A stretch of 64,000 nucleotides of DNA from Hymenobacter sp. IS2118 (GCF_000715495.1 NZ_JNLX01000006.1:50172-114171), one strand, 5' to 3'; positions 8,182 to 15,913 are shown, numbered from the stretch's first letter. The notes: generated by a model from the letters alone, not told the origin. Translations and numbers: made by a program.

Positions 8182-8316
8182 ATGCATTCGACTTGTCTTT
8201 CCCGCAAGGTTAAACATCTGTCTAACGCCGATTTACTGCCCATCGATAACTTCTTCTACCGCGTTCTATTCTACCACCAGCACTTCTTCTACCACCAACA
8301 CTTCTTCTACCACTAG
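8182..8316 (+). CDS. 44-aa peptide with His/Phe/Tyr-rich repeats (FFYHQH)
   Basis: This short gene encodes a basic N-terminal half (RKVKHLSNADLLPIDN) followed by an extraordinary aromatic and histidine tail, YRVLFYHQHFFYHQHFFYH, that ends directly at the stop codon. The tail is made of an 18-base DNA repeat (CACTTCTTCTACCACCAA) present about two and a half times. The leader-plus-core look is reminiscent of modified-peptide precursors with a K-rich, L(S/N)xxxL leader, but there is no GG site and no modifying enzyme nearby. The closely spaced His and Tyr residues could bind a metal or haem. It shares promoter module 2 with the preceding gene and lies 38 bases before a terminator. I know of no matching family. 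Confidence 0.55.
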   Translation: MHSTCLSRKVKHLSNADLLPIDNFFYRVLFYHQHFFYHQHFFYH

Positions 8317-8353
8317 CTCTACCCTCACTCACGGTCTACCCCCGTTGAATTTA

Positions 8354-8381
8354 AACCCGCCGTCTATCCCGGCGGGTTTTT
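8354..8381 (+). terminator. Rho-independent terminator of the peptide operon
   Basis: A perfect 9-bp stem AACCCGCCG / CGGCGGGTT around a 7-base loop is followed by a T-run. It closes the 7965-8316 transcript just before the convergent reductase gene. Confidence 0.8.
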
Positions 8382-8389
8382 CATTGGCA

Positions 8390-9289
8390 TTATTTGGTTT
8401 GGGTTCCAATTAGCGCGATGCCTTCGGCGAAGGTGTGCGGCTGATAACCAAGTTCTTGCCGGGCCTTATCGATGTAAAACCCGGTACGGGCCGGCCGCCG
8501 GGCGGGCTGCGAAAACGTATCGGCGGTTACTTTTTCAATCAGGGTTTTGTCGAGACCAAAGTAGTCGGCCACGCGTAGTGCCATGGCATAGGGCGTGAGC
8601 AATTCGTCGCTGCTGAGGTGGTAGATGCCTTGCGCAGCCTGCCGAGCCAGCAGCCAGCAGCCTTGCGCAAGGTCTTCGGCCAGGGTGGGCGTGCGCCACT
8701 GGTCGGCCACTACTTTAATGGATTTGCCGGCGCGCAGGGAGTCGCGCACCCATACCACGATATTGGTGCGGCCGTACTCGTGCGCCACGCCATACACCAG
8801 CACGGTGCGGGCAATGGCCCAGCGGCCGGCACTGGCCTGCACCAAGCGCTCAGCAGCCAGCTTGCTGTGGCCATAAAAATTCACTGGATTTGGCTCGGCC
8901 GTTTCCGTGAGTGGGCCGGCCGAGCCACTGAAAATAAAATCGGTGCTAAGGTGGGTGAGGTGAACCTTGTGCTCCGCGCAGGCGGCGACCAGGTGTGCTA
9001 CCGCCGTCACGTTTTGCTCCCAACAGGCCGTTTGGTTTAGTTCGCACTCATCTACATTGGTCATGGCCGCCGTGTGGATGAGGTGGGTGGGCTGCTCTTG
9101 GGCCAGCACGGCCCGGACCTGCGCCGCGCTGGTTACATCAAGGGCCACAAAACGGACATCGGGGTAAAGCCCGGCCAGCTTGTTGGCGCCGCGCGACGTG
9201 GCCACTACTTCCACGCCCGCCTGCTGCCGCAGCAGGTCCACCAGCTTCTGGCCCAGCAGGCCATTGGAACCCGTGATGAGAATTTTCAT
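8390..9289 (-). CDS. NAD(P)-dependent reductase, dTDP-4-dehydrorhamnose reductase (RfbD) family
   Basis: 299 residues. The N-terminal Rossmann motif is ITGSNGLLGQ (GxxGxxG), followed by HTAAMTNVDECE, the Ser/Thr region HLSTDFIFSG and the catalytic pair YGHSK (YxxxK), all standard for extended SDR reductases of the RmlD type. The C-terminal half contains VVADQWRTPTLAEDLAQGC and YHLSSDELLTPYAMA, also typical of RmlD. It reduces a nucleotide-sugar 4-keto group in the classical enzyme; no other rml genes are nearby, so the true substrate is uncertain. The ATG at 9289 gives the canonical N-terminus. It ends close to the terminator of the convergent peptide operon. Confidence 0.85.
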   Translation of the reverse strand: MKILITGSNGLLGQKLVDLLRQQAGVEVVATSRGANKLAGLYPDVRFVALDVTSAAQVRAVLAQEQPTHLIHTAAMTNVDECELNQTACWEQNVTAVAHLVAACAEHKVHLTHLSTDFIFSGSAGPLTETAEPNPVNFYGHSKLAAERLVQASAGRWAIARTVLVYGVAHEYGRTNIVVWVRDSLRAGKSIKVVADQWRTPTLAEDLAQGCWLLARQAAQGIYHLSSDELLTPYAMALRVADYFGLDKTLIEKVTADTFSQPARRPARTGFYIDKARQELGYQPHTFAEGIALIGTQTK

Positions 9290-9292
9290 TAT

Positions 9293-9380
9293 TGGTAGTT
9301 GCTGGTTGTCAGTTGTCAGTTGTCAGGAAGGCTGTTTCAAAGCCACTGATAACCAGCAACTACCAACCGACAACTAACAC
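9293..9380. repeat. Intergenic dyad repeat (TTGGTAGTTGCTGG type)
   Basis: Arms 9293-9312 and 9346-9365 are complementary over about 19 of 20 positions, with extra GTTGTCA/CCGACAAC words at the edges. It fills the gap between the reductase and the cyclophilin gene and belongs to the same family as 1611, 35071 and 53544. Confidence 0.65.
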
Positions 9381-9383
9381 CTG

Positions 9384-10040
9384 CTATTCGTATTTGTAGC
9401 CGTAGAGTTTGGTGATTTTTTTCCGCTTCAGCTTCTCAACCTTCATGGTCATTTTGGCATCGGTGTTGGGATGGTCGCGGCTATTGCGGGGCAAGGCGGC
9501 AATTTTGTCGATAACATCGAGGCCCTGAATGGCCTGCCCGTACACGGTGTACTGCCCGTCGAGACGATGGGTGCCGTCGTGGTTTTGCACCAGGTAAAAC
9601 TGGCTGATGCTGCTGGCGCGCTGGGGATTGGCGAAGTCGCCTTGGCGGGCAGCGGCCAAGGCCCCGAAATTGTGCTGATGGCCCGGCCCCAGCTCGGCCG
9701 CAATCGTGCCATCGTCGGCCCGGCCCAGGCCGTCGTTGCTAGGGTCATCGTCTTTGGAGTTGATGTCGCCACCCTGAATCATGAAATCGGGAATTACGCG
9801 GTGGAACGAGGTGCCGTCGTAGAAACCACTTTTGGCTTTATTCAGAAAATTCGCCTTGTGCAAAGGCGTATCATCGAACAGGATAACGCGAATAACGCCC
9901 TGCGCGGTGGTGATGGTAACGACTTCGTCGCGGCTGCTTTTTTTGGCCGGTTTGGCGGGTTTATCGGCGGCAACAACAGTTCCCACGGCCCACAACCAAG
10001 TGAGTAGCAGCAACCCAAAACGATGAATAGATAATTTCAT
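9384..10040 (-). CDS. Peptidyl-prolyl cis-trans isomerase, cyclophilin type, exported
   Basis: 218 residues. A signal peptide of about 24 residues (LLLLTWLWAVGTVVAA) is followed by a short Lys-rich linker and a cyclophilin domain. Family signatures include ANFLNKAKSGFYDGTSFHRV, FMIQGGDI, GRADDGTIAAELG and FYLVQNHDGTHRLDGQYTVY, then QGLDVIDKIA. The Arg of FHRV and the Gln of FMIQGGD are the expected active-site residues. It should catalyse proline isomerisation in the periplasm or on envelope proteins. The reading frame and length are normal for bacterial secreted cyclophilins. Confidence 0.93.
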   Translation of the reverse strand: MKLSIHRFGLLLLTWLWAVGTVVAADKPAKPAKKSSRDEVVTITTAQGVIRVILFDDTPLHKANFLNKAKSGFYDGTSFHRVIPDFMIQGGDINSKDDDPSNDGLGRADDGTIAAELGPGHQHNFGALAAARQGDFANPQRASSISQFYLVQNHDGTHRLDGQYTVYGQAIQGLDVIDKIAALPRNSRDHPNTDAKMTMKVEKLKRKKITKLYGYKYE

Positions 10041-10123
10041 TGGGCAAAGAAAACAGGCAGGTTATAATATCACGAAAATACAGCGTCACGCTTGTTGCTG
10101 GCTAACAGCCGCAAACACGGGCG

Positions 10124-11050
10124 CTACCCGCGGTGCTCGCGAATGCTGGCCAGAATTTCGCGGCCGCCGCGGGCCAGCACCGCTTCGGCCACGGCCACGC
10201 CCAGGGCGTAGGCATCGGCCGCCGCCGCCAGTTGGATTTCTTCCACGTACTCCTCGCCGCTCAGGCTGATGAGGCCGCCGTGCAGGCGCACCACGCCGGC
10301 ATCATCCAAAGTGGCCAATGCGAAGGACGGAATGCTGCACCCACCTTCCATAGTGTGCAGGAAGGCGCGCTCGGCCAGCAGGCAGGTGTGGGTGGCGGAG
10401 TGGTCGAGGGCCGCTTTAAGCTGCGCTTTGAGGTCCGGATTCAGGTCCGCCGCACATTCGATGGCGATGCTGCCCTGGCCGGTGGCGGGCACAAACTGCG
10501 CGCTGGGCAGCACGTGACGCACGAGGTGGTCGTAGCCCATGCGGTGCACGCCGGCATAGGCCAGCACCAGCGCATCGAACTGGCCTTCCTCCAGCTTGCG
10601 CAGGCGGGTCTGGAGGTTGCCGCGGGCCTCGGCCGTGGTGGCTTCGGGGTAGAAGCGACGTAGCTGGGCCTTGCGGCGGGTGCTGCTGGTACCCAGCACA
10701 ATGCCGGGCTTCTCGAGCGAAAATTGCTCGTTGAAGCTCAGCACCACGTCGTTCACCTGCTCGCGCTCCAGAAAGGCCAGCAGCTCCAGGTCGGACGGAA
10801 TGCTGCTTTGCACGTCTTTGGCCGAGTGCACGGCCAGGTGGGTTTCGCCCCGGCGCAGGCTCACTTCCAGCTCTTCGGTGAACACGCCTTTGGACCCGAT
10901 TTTGGCCAGCGAACGGTCCTGCACGGCGTCGCCGATGGTTTGCATGGGTACGATTTCGGTGGCAAAACCGGCTTGCTGCAGCAAACTGGCCACGTGTTCC
11001 GTTTGCCAGAGGGCGAGGCGGCTGGCGCGCGTGGCGAGGCGAATAGTCAT
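10124..11050 (-). CDS. hemC: Hydroxymethylbilane synthase (porphobilinogen deaminase)
   Basis: 308 residues from the ATG at 11050. The frame stays open to 11152, but those extra 34 codons are translated intergenic repeat (PQPLKLKTQPLKL...), so 11050 is the right start: MTIRLATRASRLALWQ is the classic N-terminus. The dipyrromethane-cofactor cysteine lies in TMEGGCSIPSFALA; GTSSTRRKAQLRRFYP and ARGNLQTRLRKLEEGQ are the substrate-binding segments. The enzyme polymerises four porphobilinogens to hydroxymethylbilane in tetrapyrrole (haem) synthesis in the cytoplasm. No other hem genes adjoin it here. Confidence 0.96.
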   Translation of the reverse strand: MTIRLATRASRLALWQTEHVASLLQQAGFATEIVPMQTIGDAVQDRSLAKIGSKGVFTEELEVSLRRGETHLAVHSAKDVQSSIPSDLELLAFLEREQVNDVVLSFNEQFSLEKPGIVLGTSSTRRKAQLRRFYPEATTAEARGNLQTRLRKLEEGQFDALVLAYAGVHRMGYDHLVRHVLPSAQFVPATGQGSIAIECAADLNPDLKAQLKAALDHSATHTCLLAERAFLHTMEGGCSIPSFALATLDDAGVVRLHGGLISLSGEEYVEEIQLAAAADAYALGVAVAEAVLARGGREILASIREHRG

Positions 11051-11054
11051 GCTA

Positions 11055-11158
11055 GAAGGGTTGAGTTTCGAGAGTTGAGGGTTGAGTTTTAAAGGCTGAG
11101 TTTTGAGTTTTAAGGGCTGAGGGTTGAGCACAGGTTCAAGACAACTCAACATTTAACA
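11055..11158. repeat. Tandem ACTCAACCCTCAA-type repeat between holB and hemC
   Basis: The stretch is an irregular tandem array of short words such as GGTTGAGTTT, GAGTTGAGG and GGCTGAGTTTTGAG, which falsely extends the hemC reading frame upstream. It lies between two genes on the same strand and probably belongs to the class of short intergenic sequence repeats seen elsewhere in this window. Confidence 0.6.
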
Positions 11159-11159
11159 C

Positions 11160-12296
11160 TCAAACCTTCAAAAATCCGCCCAGCCGCAGGGAGCTGTCCA
11201 CGAACACCATTTTGGGGTTGGCGTTGCGTTCGATGTGGTAATGGGCGTCGGTCAGTTCTTTGGTCAGCAAATCGGCGTTGCGCGGCGTTACGAATTTGGC
11301 AAAGCCCGCCACAAATTGCTGTTCGCCACCAGCCAGATGCGGCACAAATTTAGGGTCGATGCCGAACAGCAGCACCTTGCGCAACAGGCCCAGAGAATAG
11401 GCCAACAGCTCTTTCTGGTTTTCGCGGCCCAGCTTCTGAAACTCTTCGCTTTTCTTGAGAATCTCGCCCGCCTTGCTGCCGTAGTTGAAGCACAGGCGCA
11501 TCCAGTCGCGGAAAAACTCGAAGTAGTTGTGGTCGGCATTGGCCTCGCGGCTGGCGATGGCGGCGCCCAGGCTGCCGTCGGCCAGCTGGGCGAGCTGCCG
11601 GGCTTTGGCCTCGGGTACGTGGTGCCGGGCGTGCAAAAAACCGGCAATGTCGTCCTCCGAAAACGGGCGCACCACCACCGGCTGCACCCGGCTGATGATG
11701 GTGGGCAGCAGCTGCTCGGGCGCGTGGCTCACCAGCAGGAAAATAGTAGCAGGCGGCGGCTCTTCCAGCAGTTTCAGCAGCGCATTGGCGGCGGCCGGGT
11801 GCATGAGCTCGGGCAGCCAGAGAATCACGATTTTGAAGCGTGCCTCGAACGCCTTGAGCGACACCAGCTTCAGAATTTGCACCGCTTCGTCCTTACTAAT
11901 GTTGCCCTGCTTGTTTTCGGCCCCAATGTGCTGCATCCAGTCGTTGAGGCCCTGGTAAGGGTTGTCGAGCACGAAGCTGCGCCACTCGGCCATAAACTTG
12001 CTGCTCACCGCGTCTTTGGCCACCGTTTTAGTGGTGGTCACGGGCACGATGAAGTTCAGGTCGGGATGGGCCAGCTTGGCGGTTTTGGTGCAGGCCGGGC
12101 AGTGGCCGCAGCTGTCGTCGGCATCGGCGGCGCGCGCCTCGCAGTTCAGGTACTGGGCGTAGGCCAGGGCCAGGGCCAGCGCCGCGCCGCCCTCGCTGCC
12201 CCGAAACAGCTGGGCGTGCGCCACGTGCTGCCGCCGCACCGACTGGCGCAGCAGGTCCTTCACGGCGGCTTGGTTGGGAATGTCGGTGAAGGTCAT
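11160..12296 (-). CDS. holB: DNA polymerase III delta' subunit (clamp loader)
   Basis: 378 residues. Begins with FTDIPNQAAVKDLLRQSV and HVAHAQLFRGSEGG, the usual entry of delta' proteins. The zinc-binding cysteines lie around NCEARAADADDSCGHCPACT, and the downstream ALLKLLEEPPPATIFLLVSH is strongly diagnostic. The P-loop position reads GSEGGAALA and lacks the Lys-Thr of an active Walker A motif, normal for delta', which does not hydrolyse ATP. It forms the sliding-clamp loader at the replication fork. The stop of the preceding gene at 12299 is 3 bases away, so they are probably co-transcribed. Confidence 0.92.
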   Translation of the reverse strand: MTFTDIPNQAAVKDLLRQSVRRQHVAHAQLFRGSEGGAALALALAYAQYLNCEARAADADDSCGHCPACTKTAKLAHPDLNFIVPVTTTKTVAKDAVSSKFMAEWRSFVLDNPYQGLNDWMQHIGAENKQGNISKDEAVQILKLVSLKAFEARFKIVILWLPELMHPAAANALLKLLEEPPPATIFLLVSHAPEQLLPTIISRVQPVVVRPFSEDDIAGFLHARHHVPEAKARQLAQLADGSLGAAIASREANADHNYFEFFRDWMRLCFNYGSKAGEILKKSEEFQKLGRENQKELLAYSLGLLRKVLLFGIDPKFVPHLAGGEQQFVAGFAKFVTPRNADLLTKELTDAHYHIERNANPKMVFVDSSLRLGGFLKV

Positions 12297-12298
12297 TA

Positions 12299-12724
12299 TT
12301 AAGGCAGTAGGTCTAAACGCCAGTTTCCAACGGGCCGAATATCTCGCCAGTCCCAGTACGCCGCAAAGAATTCATCGTGCAGAAATCCCTGGTCTTCCCA
12401 GTCCGCCGGCTTATCGCCTAACATTACTTGGCTCCATCCACCTTGTTTGGGTTCAGTTGTTCCGTCTATCATGTTGAACAAGTCAAACACAACGCCGGCT
12501 GCACAATCGGCCAAAACTTTACGTAGCGCAGACCTTACCACAGCATTGCCTTGCAGGAGCTTCAGCGCCTCAGCTTCTTCGGGAGTAAACCCACCATTGG
12601 GCGGATAAGCTATTTCAACGCCTGCGCCTTTAAACAAAGAATTAGCGGAGTACGACGCATACTCTTCTACCGCTTGGTTGGCGGCGATGAGCAGGGTGCG
12701 CTGGTTTTCTTCTGAGAGCTGCAT
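12299..12724 (-). CDS. Hypothetical protein, 141 aa
   Basis: I chose the ATG at 12724 (MQLSEENQRTLLIAANQAV) because it clears the end of the upstream gene by 7 bases; the open frame to 12775 would overlap it. The first half is helical and acidic, the second half is Trp-rich (WEDQGFLHDEFFAAYWDWRD). No signal peptide or membrane segment, and no family recognised. It sits between the GlmU-like gene and holB on the same strand with very short gaps, so it is part of that transcription unit, but nothing in the sequence points to a function. Confidence 0.75.
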   Translation of the reverse strand: MQLSEENQRTLLIAANQAVEEYASYSANSLFKGAGVEIAYPPNGGFTPEEAEALKLLQGNAVVRSALRKVLADCAAGVVFDLFNMIDGTTEPKQGGWSQVMLGDKPADWEDQGFLHDEFFAAYWDWRDIRPVGNWRLDLLP

Positions 12725-12731
12725 ACCTGCT

Positions 12732-13940
12732 TTACTTGGCTTTTTCCCAGATTCTATCTCCCGCCGTGGCCTCAAACACGGTTTGCATGATGCCCTGCTC
12801 CACCGCGTCGTACGGCAGACTGCGCCGCGCCATCACCCGCTCGGCTACTTCGGCCACTTTAGGCAGCTTGAAGGTCTCAAAACCCGCCGGCCCGCCCCAG
12901 CTAAAGCTCGGAATGAACGTGCGCGGGAAGCCCGCCCCGAAAATATTGGCTCCCACGCCCACCACCGTGCCGGTGTTGAACATGGTGTTGATGCCGCATT
13001 TGCTGTGGTCGCCCATCATCAGGCCGCAAAACGTTTGGCCGGTATCTACGAAACGGCCGGCTACGTGGCTCCATATTTTGACGGGCGCGTAGTTGTTTTT
13101 GAGGTTCGACGTGTTGGTATCGGCTCCCAGGTTGCACCACTCGCCGATGACGGAGTTGCCCATGTAGCCGTCGTGGCCCTTGTTGCTGTAGCCCAGCAAA
13201 ATGCTATTGCCCACTTCGCCACCCACTTTAGAAAAGGGCCCAACGGTATTGTCGCCGCGCATTTTGGCGCCGGCGTTGATGTGCGAGCCTTCGCACAGCG
13301 CCAGCGGACCTTTGATGATGGCGCCCTCGTGCACCTGCGAATTTTTACCCAGGTAAATGGGCCCGTCCTCGGCGTTGAGAATGGCCGCGCGGATTTTCAC
13401 GCCGGGCTCGATGAAGATGTTTTCGGCGCCGTACATGATGGTGTGCGGGTCGTTCACGGGCTCCGAGGTGCGGCCTTTGGTCAGGAGGGCAAAGTCGCGG
13501 CGGATTTCGGCCCCATTGAACAGGAACAGCTGCCAGGGGCGCGTGATGACGACCACGGGCTCGGCCACCTGCCGGGTTTCGGGCAGGCCGTCCTGAATGA
13601 GTTCGGCCACGAGCGTGGCATCCGCGACGTGCGCCGCTACCAGCAGCTCATCGCAATACAGGGCCTGACCGGGCAGCAGCGCCTGTACCTGGCGCGTGAG
13701 CAAGTCGTCGGGGCACACGGCGCCGTTGATGAGCAGGGCCGGGCCGCTCACCTCGCCGGCCGGAAACTTGGCCTGCAAGTACGGCTGCGTGAGGTAGCCC
13801 ACGGTGGTGGCGCCCAGCCGGTGCTGCCACTTCTCGGCCAGCGTCAGAATGCCGCAGCGCAACGCCGCCACGGGCCGCGTAAACGTGAAGGGCAACAAAT
13901 GCGGCCGAATGGCCGGGTCATCAAAAAGCAGAACGCGCAT
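12732..13940 (-). CDS. Alternative GlmU-like sugar nucleotidyltransferase/acetyltransferase (TIGR03991 type)
   Basis: 402 residues. The N-terminal half begins VLLFDDPAIRPHLLPFTFTR and resembles the diverged nucleotidyltransferase domain found in Bacteroidetes GlmU-like proteins. The C-terminal half is a left-handed beta helix of hexapeptide repeats (ENIFIEPGVKIRAAILNAED, GPIYLGKNSQVHEGAIIKG, NSVIGEWCNLGADTNTSNLK). The GADTNTSNLKNNY segment matches the acetyltransferase active-site turn of GlmU. The family is proposed to supply UDP-N-acetylglucosamine in organisms lacking classical GlmU. The gene leads a unit with the 141-aa protein and holB. Confidence 0.85.
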   Translation of the reverse strand: MRVLLFDDPAIRPHLLPFTFTRPVAALRCGILTLAEKWQHRLGATTVGYLTQPYLQAKFPAGEVSGPALLINGAVCPDDLLTRQVQALLPGQALYCDELLVAAHVADATLVAELIQDGLPETRQVAEPVVVITRPWQLFLFNGAEIRRDFALLTKGRTSEPVNDPHTIMYGAENIFIEPGVKIRAAILNAEDGPIYLGKNSQVHEGAIIKGPLALCEGSHINAGAKMRGDNTVGPFSKVGGEVGNSILLGYSNKGHDGYMGNSVIGEWCNLGADTNTSNLKNNYAPVKIWSHVAGRFVDTGQTFCGLMMGDHSKCGINTMFNTGTVVGVGANIFGAGFPRTFIPSFSWGGPAGFETFKLPKVAEVAERVMARRSLPYDAVEQGIMQTVFEATAGDRIWEKAK

Positions 13941-13997
13941 CTTTTTTAAGCTAATAGCTAATAGCCGTCAGCTAATAGCTTCTTTTTAATAAGAGCC

Positions 13998-14005
13998 CAA
14001 AATTA
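13998..14005 (-). promoter_or_regulatory. -7 promoter element for the GlmU-like operon
   Basis: On the minus strand the octamer reads TAATTTTG, a full match to TAnnTTTG, about 58 bases before the start at 13940. Confidence 0.5.
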
Positions 14006-14033
14006 CAGTCTGTCCTTTTGGCAATGGACATAA

Positions 14034-14067
14034 AAAAACTCCTTCCGGGTTTGCCGAAAGGAGTTTT
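14034..14067 (-). terminator. Terminator of rpmE2
   Basis: A near-perfect stem AAAACTCCTT...AAGGAGTTTT with an inner CCGG/CCG pairing is followed, read on the minus strand, by a run of seven T. It lies 46 bases after the rpmE2 stop. Confidence 0.75.
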
Positions 14068-14113
14068 GAAAAGCTAACAGCTATCAGCTAGAGGCTAACA
14101 GCTGACGAAGAAG

Positions 14114-14383
14114 CTATTCTTTGTTGGCGCTGCTCTGCTCTTTCTTGGCGTAGCGGCTGCGGAATTTCTCCACGCGACCGGCCGTGTCGATAAACATGTT
14201 TTTGCCGGTGTAGAAGGGGTGCGAAGCGGAGCTAACTTCGATTTTCACCAGCGGATACGTTTTGCCGTCTTCCATCGTGATGGTGTCGGTCGGCTTCATC
14301 GTGGAACGGGTGATGAACTTAAAATCCGAGGAAGTGTCCTGAAACACGACTTCCTGATATTCGGGATGAGTCTCTTTTTTCAT
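14114..14383 (-). CDS. rpmE2: 50S ribosomal protein L31 type B
   Basis: 89 residues from the ATG at 14383, starting [20 protein letters not shown]. The frame extends upstream to 14548, but those 55 codons precede the promoter and are not part of the protein. The core contains [20 protein letters not shown] and [20 protein letters not shown], standard for L31. No zinc-binding CxxC pairs are present, which marks the type B (zinc-independent) paralogue. It binds the 50S subunit at the central protuberance. A consensus -7 element lies about 50 bases upstream and a strong terminator follows, so it is a monocistronic unit. Confidence 0.95.
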   Translation of the reverse strand: MKKETHPEYQEVVFQDTSSDFKFITRSTMKPTDTITMEDGKTYPLVKIEVSSASHPFYTGKNMFIDTAGRVEKFRSRYAKKEQSSANKE

Positions 14384-14435
14384 ATCGGGGGCCAGTTTTA
14401 CCAGTTGAACCCTGCCGATTTTGCGGAAGGGACTG

Positions 14436-14443
14436 CAAAAGTA
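14436..14443 (-). promoter_or_regulatory. -7 promoter element for rpmE2
   Basis: The minus strand reads TACTTTTG, fully matching TAnnTTTG, 52 bases before the ATG at 14383. This also supports rejecting the longer upstream start. Confidence 0.55.
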
Positions 14444-14585
14444 CAGCTTAGCTGGTACATACCCAACTAAGCAGCCAATATTTTCCTGTTTCCAGGTTTC
14501 GCCGATGGGTGTAGCTGAGCTTGTTGGCTTTCCGAAATGGTTGTACATTTGAATCCGACCCCCACTTGGGGGCGGTCCGCCGCGC

Positions 14586-15038
14586 GTGCTACTCCCCTAC
14601 CTCATCCGCCGTCTGTGCTGCCGTTCTGGGCTGGTGGCCGTGCTGGTGGTGCTGGGCGGAATGGGAACAGCCCTGGCCGCGACGCTCACGCTCTTTACGG
14701 CCGCCCACAATGGCACCGTGGTGCGCGTAGAATGGGAAGTAGATACCGAAACCGACGTCACCGGCTTCGAGCTGGCCCGGAAAGCGGCCACTGAATCGAC
14801 TTACACCGTGATGACCAACGTGACGGCCAACGGCCAGCGCCGCTATCAGTACCTCGATGCCAACGTGTACCGGACCGCCGGCGGCACTGGCACGGCGGCC
14901 CCCAGCGCCGGGGGGCCCTTCACCTACCGCCTCACTGTGCTCGGCCCCGGCCCCGACCAGAGCTACCTTACCGTGCTGGCTGGCACGCCCAGCGCGGTGC
15001 AGCGCTCCTGGGGCACCATCAAGTCCATGTTCCGCTAG
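14586..15038 (+). CDS. Small exported protein with a fibronectin-III-like fold and WGTIKSMFR tail
   Basis: 150 residues starting with GTG. A signal-type hydrophobic stretch ([18 protein letters not shown]) is followed by a domain that reads like an Fn3 beta sandwich: [20 protein letters not shown], then ATESTYTVM, and later FTYRLTVLG. The last residues, [13 protein letters not shown], look like a conserved anchor or recognition tail; I recall similar endings in other Bacteroidetes small exported proteins but cannot name a family. It stands alone, with no operon partner, upstream of an inverted-repeat element. Confidence 0.65.
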   Translation: MLLPYLIRRLCCRSGLVAVLVVLGGMGTALAATLTLFTAAHNGTVVRVEWEVDTETDVTGFELARKAATESTYTVMTNVTANGQRRYQYLDANVYRTAGGTGTAAPSAGGPFTYRLTVLGPGPDQSYLTVLAGTPSAVQRSWGTIKSMFR

Positions 15039-15129
15039 GGCCGGACAGGGGGTTTCATCCGCTATGGTTGATTTAAACCGGAGTGACTCCAGGCCCGACC
15101 CGCTTGAACAAAACTTGCGCAGTCAGCCG

Positions 15130-15263
15130 CTGGCGTGCGTCTCCGACGCGTGGCTTCCTGGCTTTGCGTTTCCCAACGCCGCCATTCGCACCGTCCTTCT
15201 GGTCTCGTTGGGCCCGCGCGTCAGCGATTGACCAAGAGGTAACGCGTCGGAGGCGCGCGCCAG
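15130..15263. repeat. Inverted-repeat element with 22-bp ends
   Basis: CTGGCGTGCGTCTCCGACGC(GT) at 15130-15151 pairs with 15242-15263 at 20 of 22 positions, bracketing about 90 bases with no credible gene. The layout is that of a small non-coding mobile or hairpin element (MITE-like) in the 290-base gap before rdgB. I cannot see a target-site duplication with confidence. Confidence 0.55.
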
Positions 15264-15328
15264 CAACTGAGTCCCCAAGTCCTATTAAAGCTACTCCCTG
15301 ATTTCCATTTCTGACCTTTCCAGATTCG

Positions 15329-15913
15329 ATGACCAAACTCTGCTTCGCTTCCAATAATGAGCACAAGCTCGACGAAATCCGGCCGCTGCTCCCCGCCGGA
15401 TTCACCTTACTGAGCCTGGCCGACATTGGCTGCCACGAGGAACTACCCGAAACGCAGGATACCCTGGCCGGCAACGCCCGCCAGAAAGCCGAATACGTGC
15501 GCCAGCGCTACGGCGTGGATTGCTTCGCCGATGACACCGGCCTGGAGGTCACGGCCCTCAACGGGGAGCCGGGCGTGTACTCGGCCCGCTACGCCGGCCC
15601 CCAGCGGCTGGCCGCCGACAACGTGGCCAAGCTGCTGCAGGAGCTGGCCGGCGCCGCCGACCGCTCGGCCCGGTTCCGCACGGTGGTGGCGCTGGCCCGC
15701 GCCGACGGCGCGACGCACGAATTTGCGGGCGAAGTGGCCGGCCACATCACGGAAGATGGCCGCGGCGCGGGCGGCTTTGGCTACGACCCCGTGTTTGCAC
15801 CCGCGGAGGGCGACGGCCGCACGTTTGCCGAAATGAGCGGCGCTGAGAAGAACCGCATCAGCCACCGGGCCCGGGCGGTGGCGGGGCTGCTGGCTTTTTT
15901 GAGCACGGAGTAA
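15329..15913 (+). CDS. rdgB: dITP/XTP pyrophosphatase (RdgB/HAM1 family)
   Basis: 194 residues starting TKLCFASNNEHKLDEI, the SxNxxK-type substrate motif of the family. FADDTGLEVTALNGEPGVYS carries the catalytic/metal acidic residues, and GGFGYDPVFAPAEG with RISHRARAV form the C-terminal nucleotide-binding signatures. The enzyme hydrolyses non-canonical purine nucleoside triphosphates such as ITP and XTP to the monophosphate, cleaning the nucleotide pool in the cytoplasm. Length is normal. It precedes the uridine kinase gene but that gene has its own promoter. Confidence 0.95.
   Translation: MTKLCFASNNEHKLDEIRPLLPAGFTLLSLADIGCHEELPETQDTLAGNARQKAEYVRQRYGVDCFADDTGLEVTALNGEPGVYSARYAGPQRLAADNVAKLLQELAGAADRSARFRTVVALARADGATHEFAGEVAGHITEDGRGAGGFGYDPVFAPAEGDGRTFAEMSGAEKNRISHRARAVAGLLAFLSTE

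Larger units (their letters stand above)
13947..14109. repeat. AGCTAATAGCTAATAGC-type repeat pair around a terminator
   Basis: Words such as GCTAATAGC and CAGCTAATAGC at 13947-13980 recur as GCTAACAGCTATCAGC at 14072-14106, bracketing the terminator hairpin. They are simple direct and inverted copies of a GCTAAYAGC core, comparable to the other short dyad repeats in this window. Confidence 0.5.

Noticed and set aside
11053..11152. N-terminal extension of hemC to 11152
   Set aside because: Made of translated intergenic tandem repeat (PQPLKLKTQPLKL...); the canonical HemC N-terminus begins at 11050.
12678..13949. 423-codon plus-strand frame opposite the GlmU-like gene
   Set aside because: Shadow of a recognised hexapeptide-repeat protein on the other strand; no motif of its own.
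14384..14548. 55-codon extension of L31
   Set aside because: Lies upstream of and across the -7 element; L31 type B begins at MKKETHPEY.
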